Shown here: piece after piece, positions 33,956 through 45,673 of the stretch
Position numbering within the stretch: the first letter of the stretch is position 1
How the letters are laid out: every line of letters starts with the position of its first letter
NCBI RefSeq assembly: GCF_014066305.1
Contig: NW_023501059.1
Coordinates: 62,001 to 126,000 of the forward strand
Length of the DNA: 64,000 nucleotides
DNA from: Letharia columbiana
Lineage: Eukaryota; Ascomycota; Lecanoromycetes; Lecanorales; Parmeliaceae
Direction of reading: 5' to 3'
Made by a program: the position numbers and the translations under genes
The notes under the pieces: generated by a model
The model's input: the letters and a program-made list of their open reading frames with translations, nothing else
What the model was told of the DNA's origin: nothing
Databases searched by the model: none

Positions 33956-34579
33956 GGAATACCCTCGTGGTGTTCGATCAACAAACAGGTTTGCTTTCGG
34001 CAATCAGGTATAGATAGCAAAAGCACTCGAGAAGCTAGAATTTAGATACAAGGTCTGGCAAGCAATGTGGTGTTGTTTTAGGGTGAATGATTCTGGTAAA
34101 CAGAGGGTGTTGCAGGTCCAGCTGCCAGTGAAGGAAACACCGTTGCAGTCGTAGCATAAGAATATTGGCGATGAATTCAAAGACCAGACCTCCACGAAGG
34201 ATAGTTAAGGGGAGCGGGCGGTAAATTGCAGCGGAGCGGAACGGTGAAACGCGGAAGAGGAAACCTCGCCTCTGATTGGAGCGGGTGTTAGGTCTCACAG
34301 TGTGCCCAGATTGGAAACGAGATTGTGCGATGGGCCGGGTACTATGGTAAGTGGAGTGTTTTGGGGTTCGTGTGTGTTGCGTGTTCAGACCCAAAGATAA
34401 GACCTTTGCCTCCCTGTACTGGATTGTCGAATACCCCAGTGTAGTTCTCTCGGAGGACTGCACAATCACTACCATCCTGTGTTTGAACTTTATTCTCCAT
34501 GATTTGAAGTGACTTTTGAATCCAATATGCGGCAGACGGGCACCATGTCAGCCTTCAGATTCGGAAGGTGTTTTGGATT
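33956..34579. other. intergenic
   Basis: No supported gene; a missing first exon of the beta-helix gene might lie here, but I could not identify it. Confidence 0.35.
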
Positions 34580-35673
34580 CTACGGCTTCCAAATGGATGG
34601 AAAGAACCTGACAAGATCATCAACGAACTCTTCCGGCTTCTCATAGGCCGCGAAGTGTCCACCGCTTTCATGTTCTTGCCAGAAAACAACATTGGCCTTT
34701 CTCTCGGCCCAAGATCGAGGAACCATTTCTGCCTCCTTCGCAAAAGCGCTGACAACTGTTGGGGTTTCCAAAAATTTGTCGGCATCTGCTCCGCTCATCA
34801 TTTCGGTAGCACTATTCTCCCTATAAAATGTAAAAGCCTCCCGTTGGTCCTGGGAAGTGATGCAGTAGTGTCCAGGTGATCAATTCAGTCGGAGAGGAGA
34901 CCAGGGATATGAGTCAGACCATGTGAACAGCTTATCCGCCATCCATGCTAGCATGGCGACTGGAGAGTCATGCATCGCGCATCCAAGAGTGCGAGGTTTG
35001 GTATTCTGTACGAGGTAGTAGGCGAATTCATTTGTATCAAAATGTTCGCGCTGTCGGAGAGAGCGTTCCTCGAACTCCGTATACTCAGGCTTAGAGTTAT
35101 AGTCTGGCTCGGTCAATGATAGAAGGTTGACATGGAGCGCCTTGGCAGACTCTGGGTAAGAGTGGGCGATTGCCCAGACAATCATCGCGCCCCAGTCTCC
35201 GCCTTGCACCACGTACTCGCTATAGTGGAGCCTCGACATGAGTTTGTGCATCACCCCTGCATCCTGCCTGTGCTTGAAGCCAGTCTTGTTTGGGCAAGAG
35301 GAGAAGCCGAATCCAGGAACGGAAGGAGCAACGACGTGAAAGGCAGCTGCATTGAGTTTTGGGAGAGCTTTGCTTACTCCTTGAAAAGAGCCAGGCCAGC
35401 CATTCTATTCAAGCGGGCCTCCTCGTCCCGCCAACTGTAATGATGGCGCCAGTAAGTGATGGTATCTTCCATCACCGTGAGAGTGACACCATTCTGTTCA
35501 GCCCATGTTCGCCGGCGACGTTTGAGGGTAAGCGTGTCAGCTCGACTTGCGCTGGAGAAGGTCCAGCTCACTGTCTGTAATGGCAATCTGGTAGGCGTAA
35601 GCCAAGAATTCCTTTCTTGGCACCCTGCGCGTACCTTGAATGGTTTGATAGCGGTGGTGGCGTTGTCGGCCAT
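34580..35673 (-). pseudogene. epoxide hydrolase (EHN/alpha-beta hydrolase) pseudogene
   Basis: The order of motifs matches a fungal microsomal-type epoxide hydrolase. ATG at 35673 (MADNATTAIKPFK) is followed by a small intron and IAITDSELDLLQRK. Then come LTRLPSNVAGE and WAEQNGVTLTVMEDTITYWR in shifted frames, GWPGSFQGVSKALP (oxyanion loop), APSVPGFGFS, VVQGGDWGAMIVWAIA with the nucleophile Asp, a lid region, and EHESGGHFAAYEKPEEF with the catalytic His. At least three frame changes are needed (about 35535, 35515, 34905), and about 30-35 residues normally found between EEARLN and GWPGSF are missing. The enzyme would hydrolyse epoxides to diols; this copy cannot. Confidence 0.8.
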
Positions 35674-36140
35674 TTCGCGAGTGTGACTTTACGGCTACAG
35701 CTGACGAGATGCTGATTGGTATCCAGGGCGATATTTGATAATCGCATGACCTTTGTGGTGGATGAGTCAAGCTTGCAAAGGACATCAGAGTCCCAAGTTC
35801 GATGACTCGAATTGCGCTTCGATGCCATCGATTGGGAGAGAAGGTACCTTAGGTTGATAGGTTTTTGAGTTAAGAGGGGTTTCTCCGGGGTGTAACCCCC
35901 CGAAACCCCCTAAAGTCTACCCATCAGATAATTACGTGTAATACCTTTTGGGGTAACGTCCATGATCGGATAACGAGAATGACTGGGCTTCGAGAATCTT
36001 GGCATACTAACATTAGCGCATAGAGATAATTGGTCAAATTTGGTAGGGCTACCACTAGTGTTCTCCATAATAAAGCTGCTGCTAGCCACCTTTCTCCGCT
36101 ATTTCAGTCCATAAACTATGTGTAATGTAGTAAAACAAGG
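35674..36140. other. intergenic with a strong GC hairpin
   Basis: 35876-35909 forms GGGGTTTC-TCC-GGGGT-GTA-ACCCC-CCC-GAAACCCC, a near-perfect hairpin. Its core resembles the CCGGGG..CCCCGAA palindromes at 19.3 kb. The rest is featureless. Confidence 0.6.
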
Positions 36141-37885
36141 GAAGTGATACACGTACACCCCCTTTTTATACATGTACACCCCCTTTTGATACATGTACAC
36201 CCCCTCAGATCCGATTAGCTTCCGCGCGGCCGCTAGCCGCATAAGGTATAAACCCCGCACATAGCTTACTGGGGAATATTGCCGAGACTAGCGATGCGAC
36301 CGCCAAGACTTTTGTCTGCTGCAGACATGTCTGCGGACGGTCATTACGGTCACGAATAGGAGGCCTGACAGCTAACCCGATTAGGTAGTGGCTTACACTA
36401 GTGTACTACCTTTCGTCTGATGTTTTGAGGCTACTTTTCAAGGTTTTTTCGGAGATTCCAGGGGTTTTGAAATGAAAATTTCGGCTATCAAATAACGGTA
36501 TTCATGAAAGATGGCCGTACCACGAGAGAAACTAACCTTGGCTGCATCATTTCCATGCACTGTGATGTCGAATGCATTGCGGACGGTATAGTCAAGGGGT
36601 CTGGGAGGCATACTAATGGATATATAGAAGAATATATATGAGAATGTTGATATTTGGCTTGTTTCTCTACAGGATCTCTGCCCGCAGACCGCCAAGACCT
36701 CACTTTGGAGCATTTTCAGCCAATCAAATGGCTTAGTCACGCTCGGAGGAACTTCTATCCGGAGATTACAGAGATTACAGTGCTAACGGCCAAAATGTGG
36801 TAATTACTGTCATTACTGTCACGAATGCATTCTGACGGTCATCGCGCATCGCTAGCCGAGACTCTTGGTGGTAAGTAAGGCAAGCCTTCCCAGACCTCTC
36901 CTGATAAAGTCTAAAAGATCAGACGGTTTCAAATCGTCGAATGGTGAGGTCTTTGGATTGTCCTTCTATGGCGATAGCTGATTGGCTGGCTACATCTGCA
37001 AATCTGAAAAGTTCCTGCAAAATTTGAAATTGCTGATCGCGCGTTTGTCGCGGAAATCACAAAATCCGTCGGATCAGCAAATCTGATTAGAATCCGCCTA
37101 AATTCCGCCGGTTTAGTAACTATTCTAACCTTTTCTGTCAGTTCTATCAATTTAGCAATAATATATATAAAAAAGAAAAGTTCTAATAATTAACGTTGCG
37201 ACGATAAAGTTCTATAACGATAAGTATTAACGTTAACTTAAATTTAATTATAGAATTAAACGATTTAATAAAATTAGTCGCGTAGATAATACTCTAATAT
37301 AGCGTATAATAATACGTATATTAATAATAATATATATTGATATTATATATATATAGAATAGTACTTAAAGTATATTAAAGTATATTACGTAAAATTTTTA
37401 AAGTTATTAAAAAATTTTTAAAGTTACTAAATTAATAGAATTAATGAAAAGAATTAGATATAGATAAAGTTTACTTAATAGGCTAAATCGTATTAAATCG
37501 TGCTTATAGTGCGAACTCGGCGGAAATCGTACGAAAAGAAACTTTTCAGATTTGCAGATATATCCTCTCTCGTTACTACTAGAAATATAACTATCGTACT
37601 TAAATATTTACTATCTATTAACTATCTATTCTTTCTATAGCTAAAAGATATTAAATATAATCTCGTTATTCTATATATAAGCTCGCGTATTACGTCTACC
37701 TCGCTATTAATTACCTCGCTATCCGCCTTATATAGCTCTATCTCTTTCGACTCTACTCTAGCTATATATAAGATTTATATCTTATACGGCTAGCGGCCGC
37801 GCGGAAGCTAATCGGATTTGAAGGGGGTATATATATATTAGAACGGGGTGTATATATATATAAAAGGGGGTGTACGTATATTATA
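36141..37885. mobile_element. 1.74-kb TIR element with tandem terminal motif
   Basis: Long terminal inverted repeats of about 120-130 bp. The core is a perfect 29-bp inverted pair at 36211-36239 and 37787-37815 (contains GCGGCCGC). Outside it each end has three copies of a 21-bp motif built on TACACCCCC (left starts 36154, 36175, 36196). The right end shows the complement with A/T substitutions typical of RIP. No transposase is recognisable inside, and a separate MITE (36994-37559) is nested in the right half. Non-autonomous DNA element or remains of one. Confidence 0.75.
36994..37559 (+). mobile_element. MITE copy 1 (566 bp), partly mutated
   Basis: Perfect 20-bp TIRs ATCTGCAAATCTGAAAAGTT (36994-37013) and complement (37540-37559). 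The left about 180 bp is nearly unmutated and the rest is AT-rich. Same family as 37926-38489 and 39820-40451, which lie in the opposite orientation. Confidence 0.85.
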
Positions 37886-37925
37886 TTTCTAAAATAATAA
37901 GATATTTATCTATAAAGTAGTCTTT

Positions 37926-38489
37926 ATCTATAAATCTAAAAAGTTCCTTTCCGTATAATTTCCATCGAGTTCGCACTATAAGTACGATTTAGTACGATTT
38001 AGTTTATTAAGTAGACTTTATCTATATCTAACTCTTTCCGCTAGTTTCGCTAGTTTAGTAACTTTAAAAAATTTTAATAACTTTAAAAATTTTACGTAAT
38101 ATACTCTAAGTATTATTCTATATACGGAGTATATATAATATTAATATATATTATTATTAATATACGTATTATTATACGCTATATTAGAGTATTACTTATA
38201 TAACTAATTTTTATTAAATTATCTAATTTCGTAGTCAAATTTAAGTTAATATTAATACTTATTATTATAGAACCTTATTATTATAACGTCGATTATTAGA
38301 ACTTTTCTTTTTTATATATATTACTATTAAACTAATAGAACTAATAAAAAAGATTAAGATAGTTACTAAATCGGCGGAATTTTTAATTAATTTTTAAGAT
38401 AGTTATTAAATCGACGAAATTCTTAATTTCAGCCCTATTCGTAAGATTAGTAATTTGAAATTTAGTAGAAACTTTTCAGATTTATAGAT
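37926..38489 (-). mobile_element. MITE copy 2 (564 bp), inverted, RIP-mutated
   Basis: TIRs ATCTATAAATCTAAAAAGTT (37926-37945) and AACTTTTCAGATTTATAGAT (38470-38489) are the transition-mutated forms of those in copy 1. The interior aligns with the reverse complement of copy 1 along its length. Confidence 0.85.
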
Positions 38490-38870
38490 GTTTAATAGAT
38501 TTATATAATAGTTAATTAAGTTAATTAAGCTCTTCGAAGAATAAATCGCTTTATATAGAGAACGTCGCTTAAATACGACTATTTTTCCTTTTAAATTAAA
38601 CTTTATTATTTTATAGAAAGACTCTTATTAATAAATCTATACTATATACGATTAGACTATTAAATTTTATATATACTTATTAAGATTCTCGAAGCTTAGT
38701 TATTTTCGTAAGTTGATAATCGTTTAGACGCGAGATAAGGAATATTCGCTAAGTTAGCTACTTCGAAGTAGAGTAATATTCGCGCTTATATATTAATTAC
38801 GAAATTTTCGCGTAAGATTTAAATAACTTATAAATATTAAATATTAAATATTTAATAATACTTTATAAAG
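38490..38870. other. AT-rich spacer
   Basis: RIP-type sequence without recognisable features. Confidence 0.5.
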
Positions 38871-38879
38871 ATTTCGAAA

Positions 38880-39460
38880 ATTTCGAAGTATTTTTAAGAT
38901 TATTTTAAGTTAATTATAGAACTATCGCGAAAATTTCGAATTATCTTTTAAAGTCTCGAAATTTTCGAGTTAATAATAATAGAATTATCTCGAAAATTTC
39001 GAATTATCTTTTAGAGTCTCGAAATTTTCGAAATTTTTAAATTAATAATAGTATTTTTAAAATTATTTTAAATTAATTATAGAATTATCGCGAAAATTTC
39101 GAATTATCTTTTAAAGTCTCGAAATTTTCGAAATTTTTAAATTAATAAAAGTATTTTTAAAATTATTTTAAGTTAATTATAGAATTATCGCGAAAATTTC
39201 GAATTATCTTTTAAAGTCTTAAAATTTTCGAATTTTTTAAATTAATAATAATATTTTTAAAATTATTTTAAGTTAATTATAGAATTATCGCGAAATTTTC
39301 GAATTATCTTTTAAAGTCTCGAAATTTTCGAAATTTTTAAATTAATAAAAGTATTTTTAAAATTATTTTAAGTTAATTATAGAATTATCGCGAAAATTTC
39401 GAATTATCTCTTAAAGTCTTAAAATTTTCGAAATTTTTAAATTAATAATAGAATTATTAC
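38880..39460. repeat. 100-bp tandem array in AT-rich DNA
   Basis: The phase marker TCGCGAAAATTTCGAATTAT recurs at 38988 (as TCTCGA), 39088, 39188, 39288 and 39388, exactly 100 bp apart, with a truncated unit starting near 38934. Each unit contains CGAAATTTTCG and CGAAAATTTCG palindromes. Units differ by few bases. Confidence 0.85.
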
Positions 39461-39819
39461 GAAAATTTCGAATTAATAATAATAGAATTATTTCGAAAAT
39501 TTTAAGATAATTATAAAGTTATAACGAAGATTTTAAAATATTTATAAATTTCGAAAATTTCGAGTTTTTATAGAGAAATTTCGAAATTTTCAAAATATTT
39601 ATAAATTTATTATAAAATATTATATATAATAAAGATATAATAAATAAATAACGTTTATAATATCTATAAATTATAGATATTTTTAAAAATAGAATATCTT
39701 ATATAATAGATTATAGTATTTTATATAATAAAGAAAAAAGCTTTAAAATATAGAATAAAAATAAAAAAGTAGATTTAATTTTATAGTATCTATATATATA
39801 TTAAAATAAAAGAAAATAT
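39461..39819. other. AT-rich spacer
   Basis: Degenerate continuation of the palindromic array, then plain AT-rich sequence. Confidence 0.45.
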
Positions 39820-40451
39820 ATTTATAAATCTAAAAAGTTTCTTTTTATACGATTTTTATCGAGTTCGTATTATAAGTACGATTTAGTATAATTTAGTCTA
39901 TTAAGTAGACTTTATCTATATCTAACCCTTTTTATTAATTTAATAACTATTTTAACTCTTTTCGCCAGTTCTATTAGTTTAGTAACTTTAAAAAAATTTA
40001 ATAACTTTAAAAATTTTGCGTAATACACTCTAATACACTCTAAGTACTATTCTATATATATATGATATTAATATATATTATCATTAATATATATATTATT
40101 ATACGCTATATTAGAGTATTATCTACGTAATTAATTTTATTAAATTATTTAATTTTATAGTTAAATTTAAGTTAACGTTAATACTCGTTATCGTAGAATC
40201 TTATCGTCGTAATATCGATTATTAAAACTTTTTTTTTATACGTATTGCTATTAAACTAGTAGAACTAATAGAAAAGATTAGAATAATTACTAAATCGACG
40301 GAATTTAGATAGATTCTAATTAGATTTACTAAATTAATAGAATTTAGATAGATTCTAATTAGATTTACTAATTCGGCGAATTTTATAATTTTCGCGATAA
40401 ACGCGCGATTAGCAATTTTAAATTTTATAGAAACTTTTCAGATTTATAGAT
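39820..40451 (-). mobile_element. MITE copy 3 (632 bp), inverted, RIP-mutated
   Basis: Same TIRs as copy 2, in the same orientation. The extra length comes from an internal tandem duplication of a segment with TAGATTCTAATTAGATTTAC (about 40299-40370). It retains CGCGATAAACGCGCGATTAG, matching copy 1 near 37033-37056. Confidence 0.85.
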
Positions 40452-40579
40452 ATAATAAATAAATAAAAATAATAAATAATAAAAATAAGTAAGTATATTA
40501 ATAAGAAAAAGAATTCTTATTTTATATATATACTAATATATAGAATAATTATTAATATTTACTTCTAGAGAATATAATT

Positions 40580-41320
<741 letters not shown>

Positions 41321-41725
41321 TGGCCATCCATATTCTAAACCAGGTTTGCTTGCCTCCCCTCAGGTAGGTCAATTAAAGGCCCAAAAACAACCGAACAGTT
41401 GCCTCGCTGGATTGTCATTGAGCTGCAAGAAGTCTCGTGTCGATCCTGCACCTCGCAGACACCAGATGAGGACCAATCAGCACACAGGATCACAGATGCG
41501 TCTACTAACCAATCGTAATGAGCCACCTTTCAATCCAGGAGGAGCATTAAGCTTGCATGGAACTAGAAAAGCTCTTCGTAAAATCTCCCTGGCCCTAATC
41601 TGTGGCCTCGTCTTGGTAATCACTGCTGTGATTCTGTACTGTATCAGGAACATGGGCCTCGTTCATGTTCTTTCAGTCATCTTTTCTGACTTGTAAGATC
41701 TTATGTATAGCCGTTTTCTGCAGCT
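41321..41725. other. intergenic, promoter side of the FAD oxidase
   Basis: Normal-composition sequence resumes at about 41330. An open frame reaches 41696 with a hydrophobic segment (ISLALICGLVLVITAVILYC), but it starts inside the A tract and matches nothing I know. Confidence 0.35.
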
Positions 41726-43552
41726 ATGCGGTTTTTACTAGTTAACCTCATGACAGCCGCTTTGCGGAGCCTCGGGAATGCTGCTACCACTACTCCCAGT
41801 ACATTTGACGAGCTACTCGACTCATTAGGTAGCCTCGGACAGGGCAAAGAAGTCACCACATTTAGCTCAAACGGTCATTTGGTGACCGCCGGTACCACCA
41901 GCGCAGGTAGTTCATGTGCAAGAACTGTGAGACCTCATGCATCGCTTCATAGCCTTTTCATCTCAAGCGTCCACTGACCGTTCCTTCCAAAGTGCAACCT
42001 TCTAAGCACCATCTTTCCTAATACCACAAGCCAGATTGGGAGCCCATCTTACAACCAACAAGAAACCACATATTGGTCGAACCAACAAGCAGAAACCCAG
42101 CCAACATGTCGAATACAACCACAGTCTGCGCTCCAGGTCTCTGCATCTCTCCTCATCACCAAGTCCTTCAACTGCCAATTTGCAGTGAAAAGTGGAGGTC
42201 ACGCTATGTTTGCGGGAGCATCAAATATCCAAGACGGCCTGACGATCGATTTGGCCAACCTCAACCAGATCCAGGTATCGCAAGACAAAACTCTGACCCA
42301 TGTTGGAGCCGGTAATCGTTGGGTCGATGTTTATAGTCAGCTCGATCAGCAGCAACTGTCCGTCATTGGCGGCCGAGTCGCCGGTATCGGCGTTGGCGGA
42401 TTGACACTCGGCGGTATGTCGCAGGGGGGCCTCGCAACATCCGCTGGAGATGACTGACAGAAGACAAAGGGGGAATCTCATTCTTCTCCGGCCGTCACGG
42501 GCTCGCGTGTGACAACGTCAGAAACTACGAGGTATATAGATCGACCCCAACTTCCTACCCAATACATCATCAAGTCATCTCAAACCCCATAATAGGTCGT
42601 CCTCGCGAACGCCTCAATCGCCAACGTAAACCACACCTCGTACCCAGACCTCTACTTCGCCCTCCGCGGCGGCGGCAACAACTTCGGCATCGTCACCCGC
42701 TTCGACCTCGAAACCTTCCCCCAGGGCCCCATGTGGGGCGGAGCGCGAACCTACCCCATCACCGCCGCCGCCTCTCTCATCAGCGCCTTCGACAACTTCG
42801 CCGCCAACAGTCCCTCAGACCCGGACGCCGCCCTCATCCTCGCATTCTACTACTACAACGGAACCTATTACGGCAGCACGGACATGGAGTACGCCCACGC
42901 GGTCGTCGATCCGGCCATCTTCCGCGAACTCACGGGCGTGACGAGCCTGGCGTCTACGACGCGGATAGCGAACCTGACGGACCTGACGCTCGAGTTCGAA
43001 GCATCGAACCCGAGCGGGTTCCGCGAGACGTATTTCACCGCGACGTTCAAACCGAGTGCGGTCCTCGAGCGGGAAATCCTCGACATATACATCGGCGAAG
43101 TCGAAGGCATCAAGGACGCCGAGGGCCTTCTGCCGGCCGTGGTATTCCAGCCGATTACGAAGGATGTCATCTCCTATTTTAGCAAGAACGGAGGGAATGC
43201 GTTGGGGATTGCGGAATCTGATGGTCCATTGATTTGTGAGCTGAACCTTTTTTTTGCTTGCTTTTGCTCACATGTGGCAGTGGTTGATATTGCCATTTCG
43301 TGGTCTTCCCCATCCGACGACGACCGCATTATGGCCGCGGCCAGCAGCTTCATTGACCGATCAACTGCAGCTGCAAAAGGGATGGGTCTGGATTACAAGT
43401 TCATCTACCAGAATTACGCCGCACAGGGTCAAGATGTCTTCGATGGGTATGGAGAGGCGAATAAGCAGCGCTTGATCGAGATCAGCGAGAAGTATGATCC
43501 GGAGCGAGTATTTCAAAAGCTGCAGCCGGGATACTTCAAGTTGGAAGGATGA
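41726..43552 (+). CDS. secreted FAD-linked oxidoreductase (BBE-like)
   Basis: Five-exon model join(41726..41926,41993..42413,42470..42531,42596..43235,43281..43552), 531 aa; all phases close. Introns are 66, 56, 64 and 45 bp. After a short hydrophobic leader, the FAD_binding_4 domain shows FAVKSGGHAMFAGASN (His about 137, the usual covalent FAD attachment site), GAGNRWVDVYSQLDQ, and GGRVAGIGVGGLTLGGGISF. The substrate domain follows, and the C-terminus has the berberine-bridge signature with YQNYA, YGEANKQRL, KYDPERVFQKLQPGYFKL. Such flavoenzymes oxidise sugars, alcohols or alkaloid-like metabolites with O2 and release H2O2; the substrate here is unknown. The start lies only about 400 bp from the homopurine tract. 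An alternative first donor at 41907 gives a stop, so 41927 was chosen. Confidence 0.88.
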
Positions 43553-43617
43553 GATGGGGATTGTGGTGTAATGGTCTAGACTGTACTGCTCTAGACAGCA
43601 TCTGTACATGTTATGCA

Positions 43618-44841
43618 GAGGCCATGACCACAGCTCTACCAGCCAACTGCCCAGCACCTATCTTATCAAATATCTCATCGATATCATGCAGTGTGTCATG
43701 AATCCGAAGTGGTTTCACGAGCCCCCTCGCCAAAATCCATGCTTTCATCAACCTCCTTCAACTACTCCGTCATGATACCCACAATATTCAGTCTTTGGGT
43801 TACCATGACGCGCGGATGAGCCCCAGCTATCAGAGTCGAGTCGGCCGGAATACCAACCACGACCAAGGTCCCTCAAGGTCGCAACAGAAACGGCGCAGTC
43901 GCATAATCCTGCTTTGATGTAGCAAAAACAGCAACACGTTGCGCGGCGTAAGTCGTGATGCGCAAGACCTCTGCGGGGATGTCCTGGGTGGATGTATCAT
44001 CGATGCAATGCTCAGCTCCCAGAGACAAGCACAGCTTTTCTCTCTCCGCACCACCGTCCACTGCGATGACTCGCATCCCATTGTTTTGGCGTATGGTATA
44101 GCCATATGTCCTAGGCCTACTCTGACGTCTATGACCACAATCCATTGACCTGCTCTGACCTGTGATCGCCTGCGGGTTGTGAATGCCGAGACACCTCCGC
44201 AGAGTATGAGTCCCGCCTCTTCATCATTGACGCCGTCTGGTATGCGGGTGGGGTAGCGTGCATCGGTGAGGCAGAATCCTGGAACATTCCTACTCCTTAT
44301 CAGTAACAAGCTTATATCACGGAGGTTTGATACTCACCAGGGACTGTACACCTGCTATTGAGCTGCTTAGGACACTGCAACTCCGTTGGTACAGAACTCG
44401 CAGTTCCCGCTCACACGGAGTGTCTATTGAATACCAACTCAGGCAACCTCCTTCCAAGGGTCTTTCACATCATCGGCTACTGTCACCACGACGCTGGCTC
44501 CTTCGTGGCCTGAGATGTTTATGGTGCTTTCCTGCATCTCAATTCCTCCTACTATGTAGTCATGATGGAAAAAAGCTCTATTGGTTCCACAGACGCCACT
44601 GTGATTGATCTTGCTGAGGATTTGGCTGAGTGCCGGATGTGGGGCGGCGATGGTTGGAACTTGGCATTTGGCCAACTGGCCTGCGGCTTCCTGAACGCCG
44701 GGCTCTTTGGTGGGTTGGAAGCTGCGGGTAAAGTATGGTTGGGATCTTGGGTGGAGTTATTGCCGCAGGCTGCAGCTCACCCAGCTCGAACGAGAGGGGT
44801 CTCAGGACTGCTCTCTCCGCCATGTCGAGTTGATTGTGCAC
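43618..44841 (-). pseudogene. zinc-type alcohol dehydrogenase pseudogene
   Basis: Minus-strand pieces of a zinc MDR alcohol dehydrogenase lie in order: INHSGVCGTN (catalytic Cys region), ISGHEGASVVVTVADDV, a damaged structural-zinc lobe (CPKQLNSRCTVPG), FCLTDARYPTRIPDGV, GHMAIPYAKTMG (Rossmann loop), MRVIAVDGGAEREKLCLSLGAEH, and a C-terminal VKPLRIHDTLHDIDEIFDKI ending near 43618. The frame changes several times and stops interrupt it. The second and third structural Cys are lost. An intact enzyme would oxidise alcohols with NAD. It sits tail-to-tail with the FAD oxidase. Confidence 0.78.
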
Positions 44842-45673
44842 CTCTTATCGGGAGTATTCTGATGGTTAGTGTAGGAGCGGAGCCAATGATGAGTGATGAT
44901 GGGGGTCGATGCATGCTGCAGAAGGAGGTGGCGCAGATAGCAGCTGCAATCTGCAAGAAAGATCCGCCCCAGTTGATTCGCACCGAGTCTGGCCGAGCCG
45001 GCTTGTACTCAACCTTTTGGAGAAAGGGCAACTGGTACCTGAATGAATCAGTTCAATAGTAATAATGATGAAGGCATTAAGGATTTTTCAATAATCGAGG
45101 TAAGGTACTCCAAATTGAAAGCGGTATTGCAGTGCAAGTCATATAATAATGATTTCCCTTCTGCCTTCCCCAGCCGTCAAGGGTTACTTTAGGGTTGCTA
45201 CCGCCAAGCTACCGCCAAGCTACCGCCAAGCTTTTTAAGTGAGTAAAGTAAATCACCAAATCAGCGGGCCGCCCTGAGACTTCAAGATTGGTCTCGCCGT
45301 ACCTTCCTCGGCTGGAGAATGTAAATGTAGTACCTAGAATCGAGCCAACCATTTTATCACTTTAAACGAATCTCGCATCAATCAAAAGCCTACGACAACG
45401 GCAGGGGCTTATATCTTTGTTCTTTGTACATCCTGTTACACAGCCATCACACCCTCAAGTATCAAAGACTCTTCACGATCAAATCCGAAAAGTGGTAAGA
45501 CTTGCCGCTTACTCTGAAGCTCCAAATTCATCTCCTCTCTCTTCCCGCCTCTTCTTCTTCTTCTTACCTTACTCCTCCGACAACATTGCCGAACATGCCA
45601 CTATTCATTTCCTCCTCCGCTTGACCTCAAACATTCAACCCTGCCTATGCCTTTCTCGGCCGACGACTTCAAG
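44842..45673. other. intergenic with an 11-bp triplet repeat
   Basis: Contains three tandem GCTACCGCCAA units at about 45197-45231. 45400-45670 is a pyrimidine-rich promoter and leader for the GT25 gene. Confidence 0.55.

Noticed and set aside
38880..39460. CRISPR-like regular array
   Set aside because: Units are contiguous 100-bp tandem repeats without unique spacers, and the genome is fungal.
45181..45200. Telomere-like TTTAGGGTTG
   Set aside because: A single occurrence within ordinary intergenic DNA; no array.
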